Assembly (NCBI GenBank): GCA_964454305.1
Contig: CAYVXX010000051.1
Location: 1 to 14,535 of the forward strand
Origin: JAUSPI01 sp964454305
Lineage (GTDB): Bacteria > Desulfobacterota > Syntrophia > Syntrophales > JADFWA01
Direction: 5' to 3'
Length of the DNA stretch: 14,535 bases
Part shown: positions 1 through 6,200 of the stretch, one piece after another
Layout: each line of letters begins with the position of its first letter
How positions within the stretch are numbered: position 1 is the first letter of the stretch
Position numbers and translations under genes: made by a program
Notes under the pieces: model-generated
Databases searched by the model: none
Told to the model about the DNA's origin: nothing
Seen by the model: only the letters and a program-made list of their open reading frames with translations

Positions 1-62
1 GTTCTGTAGAATATGTGGGTTAATACTGCCGCCCAGATGGTTAAGACGAATAAAAAGAACAT
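1..62 (-). CDS. Partial membrane protein, N-terminal end only
   Basis: An ATG on the minus strand at 60-62 opens a frame that runs off the left edge of the window. About 20 residues are visible, beginning MFFLFVLTIWAAVLTHIFYR, which is a typical hydrophobic N-terminal membrane helix or signal anchor followed by an arginine. A weak Shine-Dalgarno (AGGA followed by an A-rich spacer) precedes the ATG. The family cannot be named from 20 residues, and a chance frame is possible. If real, the gene is transcribed divergently away from REP-like element A. Confidence 0.4.
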   Translation of the reverse strand, partial: MFFLFVLTIWAAVLTHIFYR

Positions 63-153
63 TTTCTTATCCTGCTGTAAATAGAATAGGCTCGCTTTCC
101 ATCTCTCCCCGCATCCTACTATCAGGGAATCTCCGACTGTTTAGTAAGTTAGG

Positions 154-178
154 AATTATTTTCTGTCAGAAAATAATT
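154..178. repeat. Perfect 12-bp palindrome with one-base centre
   Basis: AATTATTTTCTG (154-165) and CAGAAAATAATT (167-178) are exact reverse complements around a single T. The site lies inside the extra segment of REP-like copy A. The spacing suits a dimeric protein-binding site or a DNA cruciform better than an RNA hairpin, since the loop is a single base. Its function is unknown. Confidence 0.6.
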
Positions 179-189
179 TCGTTAACGCA

Positions 190-246
190 TTTATCCCCTT
201 TAGTGGGATTTATCCCCTTTAGCGGGACTTATCCCATTTATCGGGG
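190..246. repeat. Three tandem 19-bp repeats
   Basis: Three consecutive 19-bp units at 190-208, 209-227 and 228-246 follow the pattern TTTATCCCCTTTAGYGGGA. The third unit is the most diverged. Each unit can itself form a small hairpin, TCCC against GGGA. They lie in the interior of REP-like copy A and are absent from copy B, so they look like a local expansion or an insertion inside the element. Confidence 0.75.
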
Positions 247-358
247 TAAGGAAAATATTCATTTTTTATTCGCTCGCTAACCCCGCCGCAAGCAGCGGGG
301 AACAAAGTAATTCGAAGAATAATGCACTCGCTGTTCAGTTCAAACTGTTGTTTTATTT

Positions 359-1345
359 CTATAAATTGAGTAATTGCATCATCTTTTCGGGATATCGTTT
401 ACCGCTGATGGCACCTTCAGGCATTACCTCCCTGATGTCAGACAGATCATTGTCTGTGAGTTTTACCTGAAGAGCGGCAATATTTTCTTCCAGGTGGCCA
501 AGCCGCGTCGTGCCTGGGATGGGAACAATATCTTTGCCTTGTGCCAATACCCAGGCGAGAGCAAGTTGCCCAGGTGTGACACCTTTCGCTTTTGCCATTT
601 CACTTACTCGCTCAACGAGTTTCAGGTTCTTTTGAAAGTTATCGCACTGGAAACGAGGGGAAAACCTCCTATAATCATTCGGGTCCAAATCCTCGAAACG
701 TCTGATTCGCCCTGTCAAGAATCCCCGCCCCAGTGGACTATAGGCCACAAAGCCTATCCCTAAATCACGTATGGTCGCCAGTATCTCGTTTTCGGGATCA
801 CGGCTCCATAGTGAATATTCGGATTGTAAGGCACTAATCGGATGGATCATATGAGCGCGGCGAATTGTTTGCGGTCCGGCTTCCGACAACCCTAAATAGC
901 ACACTTTGCCTTCTTTTAATAAATCAGCCATAGCGCCAACCGTGTCTTCAATTGGCACAGTGGGATCAACGCGATGCTGATAGTAAAGGTCAATGTGATC
1001 AACACCCAGGCGGCGAAGAGAAGCTTCACAGGATTCTTTGACATATTCGGGCCGTCCGTTAACTCCACGATAGGCCGGATCACCACTGCGTACGATGCCA
1101 AATTTGGTTGCCAGTATTACTGTATCGCGTCGGTCGCGGATAGCTTTGCCCACCAGTTGCTCATTTGTATATGGCCCGTACATATCCGCGGTATCGAGAA
1201 AGGTGATTCCCAGGTCTATGGCGCGATGAATAGTGGCAATCGATTCTTTATCGTCGGCTGTTCCATAAAAATCGGACATTCCCATGCATCCCAATCCCAG
1301 GGCGGAAGCAATAAGTCCCTGTGTTCCTAAATTTCGTTTTTCCAT
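359..1345 (-). CDS. Aldo/keto reductase (AKR superfamily)
   Basis: NADPH-dependent cytosolic oxidoreductase of the (beta/alpha)8 aldo/keto reductase superfamily, 328 aa from the chosen start, which is normal for the family. The catalytic tetrad is visible: Asp51 and Tyr56 in LDTADMYG, Lys81 in ILATKFG, and His124 in YYQHRVDP. The N-terminal GLGCMGMSDFYG and the C-terminal VPIPGTTRLGHLEENI (nucleotide-phosphate binding strand) place it with the plant and bacterial AKR13/YakC-like group. The physiological carbonyl substrate cannot be told from sequence. An in-frame start 48 bases further upstream exists, but the ATG at 1345 begins the conserved MEKRNLG strand and is preceded by a GAGAG-rich ribosome site. 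The cupin gene lies 102 bp upstream on the same strand, with an inverted repeat between them. Confidence 0.92.
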   Translation of the reverse strand: MEKRNLGTQGLIASALGLGCMGMSDFYGTADDKESIATIHRAIDLGITFLDTADMYGPYTNEQLVGKAIRDRRDTVILATKFGIVRSGDPAYRGVNGRPEYVKESCEASLRRLGVDHIDLYYQHRVDPTVPIEDTVGAMADLLKEGKVCYLGLSEAGPQTIRRAHMIHPISALQSEYSLWSRDPENEILATIRDLGIGFVAYSPLGRGFLTGRIRRFEDLDPNDYRRFSPRFQCDNFQKNLKLVERVSEMAKAKGVTPGQLALAWVLAQGKDIVPIPGTTRLGHLEENIAALQVKLTDNDLSDIREVMPEGAISGKRYPEKMMQLLNL

Positions 1346-1387
1346 GAGTTGTTCTCTCTCAATAAATTGATATCTCAAAGATGAAGC

Positions 1388-1444
1388 ACTCAACCATTGG
1401 AAATTGCCGACGCTGTCAGTTTCCGGTCATTTGGCTGGTTGAGT
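1388..1444. other. Inverted repeat between cupin and reductase genes
   Basis: ACTCAACCA (1388-1396) and TGGTTGAGT (1436-1444) are exact reverse complements. A second pair, GGAAA and TTTCC (1399-1403 and 1420-1424), is nested inside. A branched hairpin could form in RNA read from either strand. There is no T tract, so a classical rho-independent terminator is not supported; an RNA processing or stability structure is possible. Confidence 0.45.
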
Positions 1445-1447
1445 CAT

Positions 1448-1789
1448 CTATTTTCCCTCTTCATGCTTTGGCAAATAGTCCTCTCTTACGGGTGAAAACA
1501 CTTCTATGGCGATTGCGTCTTCAACGATTTCGGCACCGTGTTCTACACCGCTTGATATACACCAGCTATCGCCCTGTTTTACGTCGTACTCTTCCGAAGC
1601 GATTAAAAGACGAATTCGGCCTTTCACTAAGTAACCGGTCTGTTCATGAGGATGGAAATGTTGAGGCAGTATGCTGCCCTTTTTCAGCAAGAACTCCGTC
1701 ATCAAAGTTCTCTCGCCATATACCAGCGTCTTTTGTTCGATTCCCGGAAGGGTAAGACTATACCCGCTTTCATTATGTTTCTGAAACAT
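1448..1789 (-). CDS. Small single-domain cupin protein
   Basis: A 113-residue cupin_2-type beta-barrel protein. The metal-binding motif is visible as HFHPHEQ (His44, His46, Glu49), followed by GYLVKG and, in the second motif, His84 in SSGVEHGAE. That is the standard three-His/one-Glu set for Fe, Mn or Zn. Small cupins of this kind are often sensor-like, isomerase or dioxygenase proteins, and no substrate can be assigned here. The ATG at 1789 has a strong ribosome site (AAAGGAG, 6-7 bp spacing). A MITE-like element lies directly upstream and may separate the gene from, or supply, its promoter. The reductase follows downstream on the same strand. Confidence 0.88.
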   Translation of the reverse strand: MFQKHNESGYSLTLPGIEQKTLVYGERTLMTEFLLKKGSILPQHFHPHEQTGYLVKGRIRLLIASEEYDVKQGDSWCISSGVEHGAEIVEDAIAIEVFSPVREDYLPKHEEGK

Positions 1790-1826
1790 GTTTATCTCCT
1801 TTCTCGTTTCTCCCGTTTTGCCGAAC

Positions 1827-1934
1827 GAGACTGTCGAAAAAGTAGAAAAATGGCTAATTTGTCCATTTCGCGTGTAATAAAATCAACTGCTTACGAACCT
1901 TAAAACCGCAGGTTTAGAGTTTTTCGACAGGCTC
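1827..1934. mobile_element. MITE-like element, 108 bp with 17-bp terminal inverted repeats
   Basis: The ends, 1827-1843 and 1918-1934, are inverted repeats that agree at about 15 of 17 positions around the core CTGTCGAAAAA / TTTTTCGACAG. The interior is AT-rich and carries no gene. The three bases AAC flank both ends (1824-1826 and 1935-1937), a possible short target duplication. The structure fits a non-autonomous miniature transposon. The element lies about 40 bp upstream of the cupin start and might influence its transcription. No matching transposase is in the window, so the parent family is unknown. Confidence 0.55.
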
Positions 1935-1997
1935 AACGCCCATGATCACCAGCAGACACAGAGGTTCCACTCTGAGTTAATATATTTTAATGAGGCT

Positions 1998-2675
1998 TTA
2001 CTTGCCCATTTCTTTATAGTTTGAAACCGGGTTCCCGCAGATAGGGCATGCCTTGGTGGGTAACTTAAGAACCGTTGACCCACAAACCTGACAAACAAAG
2101 GAGCGCATAGGGGTTATCTCGATTATTTTTGCCATGGCCCTAAAAAGGATGCCGGTACCCGATTGAATTTTCTTAAGAAGATCCCGATGCTGTTCTTCTG
2201 ATTTCCATGCCCACGACATAGTATCAATGGCAGCTTCATGTTTTTCCGATTTGATTCGTTTAATCAGTAAGGGGTAAGTTTGATCAATTTCCCTGATCTC
2301 TTTTTCTGTCAGGTATTTGAGGTTTTCCTTAGTAGTTAATACTGTGATTTTAGGCGGCAGTATGTCTTTTAGATCGACCTTTAATTCAGTCAAGATCCTC
2401 TTAAAATTGCGGGCATGGATGGACTCGGAATTTGCAATGGCCATAAACAGTTGAGCGATATTCGGATAACCTTCCGATTCTGCCTTTTCGGCATAAGCGA
2501 TGTAGGCATGGAAGGCTGTCATTTCATTCTGGTAGGCGGTACGTAAAACCGAAATAGTTTCGGGATAATTCGCCTGGGCGCGGATATCAGAAAGGCAAAA
2601 CGGACAAACAAAAATAAAAGTAAATATTACCGCAGAAATTATCACGTTACTTCCATACTTGTTTAATAACTCCAT
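1998..2675 (-). CDS. Exported rubrerythrin-like protein
   Basis: A 225-aa rubrerythrin. Residues about 40-170 form the ferritin-like diiron four-helix bundle: Glu51 in QNEMTAFHAY, Glu84-x-x-His87 (ESIH) and Glu160-x-x-His163 (EEQH) are the expected iron ligands. Residues 193-215 form a C-terminal rubredoxin-like Fe(Cys)4 knuckle (C195-x2-C198 and C210-x2-C213). Rubrerythrins reduce hydrogen peroxide in anaerobes. The odd part is residues 1-35: a basic start, a hydrophobic stretch, and a plausible signal peptidase site after AQA (Ala33-Gln-Ala35). This predicts periplasmic export, whereas known rubrerythrins are cytosolic. The start at 2675 has a good ribosome site (GAAGGAG, 8 bp). No electron donor gene is adjacent. 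The family call is firm; the location is inferred. Confidence 0.9.
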   Translation of the reverse strand: MELLNKYGSNVIISAVIFTFIFVCPFCLSDIRAQANYPETISVLRTAYQNEMTAFHAYIAYAEKAESEGYPNIAQLFMAIANSESIHARNFKRILTELKVDLKDILPPKITVLTTKENLKYLTEKEIREIDQTYPLLIKRIKSEKHEAAIDTMSWAWKSEEQHRDLLKKIQSGTGILFRAMAKIIEITPMRSFVCQVCGSTVLKLPTKACPICGNPVSNYKEMGK

Positions 2676-2783
2676 CGCTTTCTCCTTCTGAAAATCATAG
2701 ATTGTTCATCACAATCGTTTTCTGGCAATAATACGCCGGATAACGTCCAGACATTTATTATCAGCAGATTCTACTCAATCGAT

Positions 2784-3806
2784 TTATTTCCATTCTATAC
2801 GCCGTACCACCGTGACACCTGCCGCTGTCATTTCGCGAACAGCATATTCAACAGCGGACAATCCGCCATACATTGAAGAACGCATGAAATTGCTCGTACG
2901 CGCTCCGGACAAATTCAGATCGACAACCACTCGAAGCTTATCGCCATTGAAAAGATTTTGTGTCTCAATTGAAGATACTCTAAGACAGCTGTTCAGTGTA
3001 CACCCTCCCATAACCAATGTTTTTCTGCCGTCATTGATACAGCTCCCAATCCATTGCCGGAACCCGTTTGTGGATGGAAACAAAATACTATTTCCAGGCT
3101 TAATAAAATAAAACTGTCTGCTGTCGATTATTTCTGCCAACTGATCATCCCAGCCGTAACTGTCAGGCGGAAACGGGCATCTGCTGAACATAGTTTCAAT
3201 ATGACGATAGTTTTCATTTAAAAATTGAGCACAATTATTGAACGCAAGCTGAATCGGCTTAACCTCAACTTCGGCTTGAGATCCGATAGATTGCATCCAG
3301 GCACCGCTTGTAAAGGACCGTTGCGGATCTATTAGTAGCACGGCAGTATCATCAACTGAAATGTGAAAGCTCTTAAGACTGTCCAAAAGCCTCTGATAGT
3401 CATTTGCGGCATTGATATCTGCGGTATCTTCTAAAAGTGAAACTCCGTTGTCATAAACATTCTTGTCCGGTGTTACCCCTTGCCGTTTATTCAAGGTGTT
3501 ACTGTCCTCTCCGTGCTTCTGTGTCGAAGGCAGAGCGTTCCTTGATCCAATCGGAGACGAAAAATGCGGCGCATTGAGAAGGACTTTGCCGTACGGGCCG
3601 AGAGGATCTTCTGCAATCTCTCTCATAAAAGCAGCGAATTCAATTCTTTGGACAGGTTTCAGAATGGTAAGGAGATCAAAAACAGCGAAAAGGGGAGACT
3701 CGTACCAGTGCCATCCCAACCGTTTCGCAGCGGTGTGAAGCTCCGATCTTGAAAGTTCACCATCTTTGTTTAAATCGAGCATGTCAAAAAGCTCATTTAA
3801 CGTCAT
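2784..3806 (-). CDS. EF-hand / isochorismatase-like hydrolase fusion
   Basis: A 340-aa two-domain protein. Residues 1-65 hold an EF-hand pair. The first calcium loop is canonical (DLNKDGELSRSE, residues 11-22, with ligands at D11, N13, D15, E17 and E22). The second has lost its acidic ligands. After a low-complexity linker (about 80-145), residues 150-335 form an isochorismatase-like cysteine hydrolase, with the likely triad Asp160 (LLIDPQRSF), Lys236 (FIKPGNS) and Cys274 (GGCTLNSCLRVSS). Members cleave amides such as nicotinamide or carbamates, or isochorismate; the substrate here is unknown. A TTG at 3845 could extend the protein, but the ATG at 3806, 11 bases after the hlyIII stop, is preferred although its ribosome site is weak. 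No signal peptide is seen. It is probably co-transcribed with hlyIII. Confidence 0.82.
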   Translation of the reverse strand: MTLNELFDMLDLNKDGELSRSELHTAAKRLGWHWYESPLFAVFDLLTILKPVQRIEFAAFMREIAEDPLGPYGKVLLNAPHFSSPIGSRNALPSTQKHGEDSNTLNKRQGVTPDKNVYDNGVSLLEDTADINAANDYQRLLDSLKSFHISVDDTAVLLIDPQRSFTSGAWMQSIGSQAEVEVKPIQLAFNNCAQFLNENYRHIETMFSRCPFPPDSYGWDDQLAEIIDSRQFYFIKPGNSILFPSTNGFRQWIGSCINDGRKTLVMGGCTLNSCLRVSSIETQNLFNGDKLRVVVDLNLSGARTSNFMRSSMYGGLSAVEYAVREMTAAGVTVVRRIEWK

Positions 3807-3817
3807 ATTATCATTAC

Positions 3818-4444
3818 TCAAGCCACATAAAAAAGAACGGCACAATAATGGCTGATACTGCCCGCCATTACGAATAGATGCCAGATACCATGAAAATAAC
3901 GCACCCTCTTATCAAAGATGTAAAAAATGACACCGGCGGTATAAAATACCCCTCCCAACAAAAGCCAGCTAAAACCCGCCAAAGACAAAGCCCGAAACAA
4001 GGGTTTGAGCGCTATCAAGCCGAGCCAACCCATGAATAGGTAAACGGTCACTGCCAGAACCCGGCGCCTCCTCAGAGGCAGTGACTCCAGCACAATCCCC
4101 AGGCCTGCCAGGACCCAGATTATACCAAATATTGACCAGCCCAAACTGCCGCGAAGAGAGACCAGGGTAAACGGGGTATAGGTACCGGCAATCAGGAGAA
4201 AAATCGAATAGTGGTCAAGTTTGCGAAAAACTTCTTTCGCCTTCCCACACGAGCTGTGATACAGCGTTGAAAAAGAATAGAGTAATAAGAGAGTGGTCCC
4301 GTATATGCTGAAGCTTACAATCTTCATCGGGTCACACTGACGCACACCCAGTACAACCAGTAAGATAAGACCGGCAAGTGCTGCCACCGCACCAATCAGG
4401 TGACTGATGCTATTGAATTGCTCTCTTTTTTCCACCCATACCAT
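3818..4444 (-). CDS. Hemolysin III (PAQR) family membrane protein
   Basis: A 208-aa seven-helix integral membrane protein of the HlyIII/PAQR family. The family's zinc-site residues are visible: Ser59-x3-His63 (STLYH), Asp77 (KLDHYSIF) and His185-x3-His189 (HGIWH). The long hydrophobic helices between them and the conserved IAGTYTPF segment agree. Bacterial members are linked to membrane lipid homeostasis and possibly hydrolase activity on lipids; 'hemolysin' is a historical name and does not show toxicity. No good ribosome site precedes the ATG. The gene ends 11 bases before the EF-hand/isochorismatase gene, suggesting an operon. Its first 92 bases are repeated, at 80 of 92 positions, at 11955-12046. 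Confidence 0.92.
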   Translation of the reverse strand: MVWVEKREQFNSISHLIGAVAALAGLILLVVLGVRQCDPMKIVSFSIYGTTLLLLYSFSTLYHSSCGKAKEVFRKLDHYSIFLLIAGTYTPFTLVSLRGSLGWSIFGIIWVLAGLGIVLESLPLRRRRVLAVTVYLFMGWLGLIALKPLFRALSLAGFSWLLLGGVFYTAGVIFYIFDKRVRYFHGIWHLFVMAGSISHYCAVLFYVA

Positions 4445-4534
4445 ATTGTTTTTTAGCGTTATATTGTCTTAAGAGTCTCGGGGTCGGTCGCACATTATCT
4501 TAAATAAATCAAGAATAGACATAATCCCTTGATA

Positions 4535-4571
4535 GTTACGGCTGACTGAGCTATGCTCAGTCAGCCGTAAC
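4535..4571. terminator. 17-bp perfect hairpin downstream of dodecin
   Basis: GTTACGGCTGACTGAGC (4535-4551) and its exact reverse complement (4555-4571) flank a 3-base TAT loop. The hairpin begins 13 bases after the dodecin stop on the minus strand. It is very stable but lacks a following run of U in either direction, so it may be an atypical terminator, an mRNA 3' stabiliser or a dispersed palindrome. Confidence 0.55.
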
Positions 4572-4584
4572 CATACTTAAATCA

Positions 4585-4800
4585 TTAAGAGCCAGGTTCA
4601 TATTTAAAGGAAAGGTTTACCTTGGCACGGTATTCGATCACTTTACCTTTCTCAATTCTCATGTCAAGCTGACTAACCTCTGCGATTCTCAAATCTTGAA
4701 GACTTCCGCTGGCAGTCTCCACCGCATGTTTGGCAGCTTCCTCCCAGGAAACATCACTTGTTCCCACCAATTCAATAATCTTGTAAACTCTATCGGGCAT
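4585..4800 (-). CDS. Dodecin (flavin-binding dodecamer)
   Basis: A 71-aa dodecin, full length for the family. The signature is clear: YKIIELVGTS, SWEEAAKHAVETAS, LRIAEVSQLD and IEYRAKVNLSFKYE. Dodecins assemble as hollow 12-mers in the cytosol and store or sequester riboflavin, FMN or lumichrome. In archaeal and several bacterial dodecins a tryptophan in the segment equivalent to LRIAEV stacks on the flavin; here that position is Ile39, so flavin binding may be altered. The only Trp is W19 in SWEE. The start is well supported by AGGAGG seven bases upstream. The gene appears monocistronic and is followed by a strong hairpin. Confidence 0.93.
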   Translation of the reverse strand: MPDRVYKIIELVGTSDVSWEEAAKHAVETASGSLQDLRIAEVSQLDMRIEKGKVIEYRAKVNLSFKYEPGS

Positions 4801-5041
4801 GATTTTCCTCCTTTTTTTAGTTGTTCTTTAAATTCTGTCTTTTGGCATTTTGGTAACTCGGCTGAAATCTGTTTATTCAAATTACGTCAGTTTGAATTTA
4901 CTTTAAATCACCTCCTTTCACGTCATAGCAGTTATGGGCATTACGCAAACCCTTCAAAAAGACAATGCCGAGTTGCCCTGATAACTTGATATTAGATGAG
5001 TTTTCCGGCAAATTTGCCTATTTCCTATCATCAATAACTTT
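4801..5041. other. Intergenic region upstream of dodecin
   Basis: No gene is supported here. The dodecin ribosome site is at the left end. On the minus strand 4908-4919 gives an almost ideal Shine-Dalgarno (GAAAGGAGGTGA), but stop codons close the following frames within a few codons and no start codon is well placed. It could belong to a minimal leader peptide or be a remnant of a lost gene. The dodecin promoter should lie in this stretch, but I cannot pick one with confidence. Confidence 0.4.
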
Positions 5042-5157
5042 TGAATCTCCCCGCAGCAAGCTGCGGAGAATCTCCGACTGTTAAGGAAGATTGTTATTTT
5101 TATTCGCTCGCTTACCCCGCCGCAAGCTGCGGGGTTTATGCTCGCTGTTCAGTTCAA
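5042..5157. repeat. REP-like palindromic element, copy B
   Basis: Two GC hairpins, CCGCAG-CAAG-CTGCGG (5051-5066) and CCCCGC...GCGGGG (5115-5134), are separated by GAATCTCCGACTGTT and an AT-rich spacer ending in TATTCGCTCGCT. The element closes with CTCGCTGTTCAGTTCAA. All blocks recur at 100-343 in the same order. It lies 43 bp from the 3' end of the nitrilase gene. It is compact, so it is probably closer to the ancestral form than copy A. Confidence 0.72.
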
Positions 5158-5200
5158 CTATTATACTTGAGGAATTGTTTTAGAATATCGAATTTTTATT

Positions 5201-6001
5201 TCAAGGTGCAATTTCTTTATAGTATTCGGGACGCCGGTCCTCAAGCAAACTATTCATCTGAGTCATTGACTTATCCCGGGCCTTACTCACGTCAATCTCA
5301 GCTATGAAAAGCTCCTCTTCCCCGGGTTTTGCGCGATAAAACAACTCGCCCTTCGGCCCCGCCAATTGACTTTGACCGGTAAAAGTCAAAGTACCTCTCG
5401 GACGAATTTCCGAACCAAAGCGGTTTGCCGTGACAGCGAAAACAAAATTTTCCAGACAGCGGGTGAGCATGGCCTGTTGGCAGTACGTGAGAACCAAATT
5501 GGATGGATGACACAGAAGATCAGCACCTTGCAGGGTAAGCACCCGGGCAACCTCGGGGAATGTCCAATCGAAACAGATCATTACGCCAATTTTTACACCG
5601 CGCAATTCAATCGTATCGAGGGGAGTGTCGCCTGGATCGAAATACTCTTTTTCCGTATTAAAGAGATGCAGCTTTCGGTAAGTATAGAGAACACCGTCAC
5701 CCCCAATGACCAGAGCACTGTTGAATATCTTGTCAGCGCTTTTTTCGGCAAATCCAGTAACCAGAAAGAAGTTATAGTCGCGGCACAATGCAATCAGGCT
5801 GGAAACAGTTTGAGACTTGGCAGGATCTTCTGCCAGTGAAGCAAGTTCGGAACGATCCTCAAAGAAGTATCCGGTAAACGCAAGTTCGGGTAAAACAATA
5901 ATATCTGCTTCAGCACCACGCAAAGCAGATACTACTTTTGAGAGGTTAACCGCCACTTCCCCAAACTTCGGGTCAAACTGAAAAAATCCAACCCTAAGCA
6001 T
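5201..6001 (-). CDS. Carbon-nitrogen hydrolase (nitrilase superfamily amidase)
   Basis: A 266-aa cytosolic enzyme of the nitrilase superfamily. The catalytic Glu-Lys-Cys triad is visible: Glu39 in VLPELAFTGY, Lys110 in YRKLHLF, and Cys143 in VMICFDWTFPE, with the structural glutamate around 117-119. These enzymes hydrolyse C-N bonds of amides or N-carbamoyl compounds, and the CFDWTFPE elbow favours an amidase rather than a true nitrilase. The length is typical for a single CN_hydrolase domain. The substrate is unknown; omega-amidase, carbamoylputrescine amidase or a deaminated-glutathione amidase are all possible. The ATG at 6001 has a GAGG ribosome site. The gene is divergent from the AOR gene, with 199 bp between their starts. 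Confidence 0.9.
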   Translation of the reverse strand: MLRVGFFQFDPKFGEVAVNLSKVVSALRGAEADIIVLPELAFTGYFFEDRSELASLAEDPAKSQTVSSLIALCRDYNFFLVTGFAEKSADKIFNSALVIGGDGVLYTYRKLHLFNTEKEYFDPGDTPLDTIELRGVKIGVMICFDWTFPEVARVLTLQGADLLCHPSNLVLTYCQQAMLTRCLENFVFAVTANRFGSEIRPRGTLTFTGQSQLAGPKGELFYRAKPGEEELFIAEIDVSKARDKSMTQMNSLLEDRRPEYYKEIAP

Positions 6002-6091
6002 CTCAGTCCTCGTTCCACTTTTTTGAAAGTATTATGAATAATTAGAAGGGGCATGTCAAGGGCAATCAATTCTACCCCTACTCCTCCACAA

Positions 6092-6140
6092 TTTTATTGA
6101 CACTCAATCGGCTTTCATGCATAGTCAACGGTCAATAAAA
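6092..6140 (+). promoter_or_regulatory. Candidate sigma-70 promoter of AOR with flanking inverted repeat
   Basis: TTGACA (6097-6102) is followed after 17 bases by CATAGT (6120-6125), a good -35 and a fair -10, about 75 bases before the AOR start. TTTTATTGAC (6092-6101) and its exact reverse complement GTCAATAAAA (6131-6140) bracket this promoter and overlap the -35. That arrangement could be an operator for a dimeric or looping regulator. The promoter and the operator role are both inferred. Confidence 0.45.
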
Positions 6141-6200
6141 CTGTGCATCTTTAAATAGTTGAATTAACTGATGAACATATTAATGTCAGAAAGGTAGAAC

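Larger units (their letters stand above)
100..343. repeat. REP-like palindromic element, copy A (expanded)
   Basis: Three blocks are shared, in the same order and orientation, with 5042-5157: GAATCTCCGACTGTT (127-141), TTTTATTCGCTCGCT followed by a GC palindrome (CCCCGC...GCGGGG, 281-300), and CTCGCTGTTCAGTTCAA (327-343). Copy A is longer than copy B because about 120 extra bases, including a tandem repeat and a perfect palindrome, separate the first two blocks. It ends 16 bp from the 3' end of the aldo/keto reductase gene. The paired GC-rich hairpins resemble REP/BIME elements moved by RAYT-type transposases, but no such transposase gene is in the window. Apart from the edge ORF, the first 358 bases hold no convincing gene. 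Confidence 0.7.

Noticed and set aside
190..246. CRISPR array
   Set aside because: The three 19-bp units abut each other with no spacers.
1346..1393. 16-residue N-terminal extension of the aldo/keto reductase
   Set aside because: The conserved first strand begins at the ATG at 1345, which is preceded by a plausible ribosome site.
1381..1755. 124-codon plus-strand frame over the cupin gene
   Set aside because: Antisense shadow of a clear cupin with intact metal ligands; the arginine-rich composition is typical of a false frame.
3807..3845. TTG start extending the EF-hand/isochorismatase protein
   Set aside because: It would overlap the hlyIII end by 28 bases and adds a cysteine-rich stretch not expected before an EF-hand; the ATG at 3806 begins a normal EF-hand helix.
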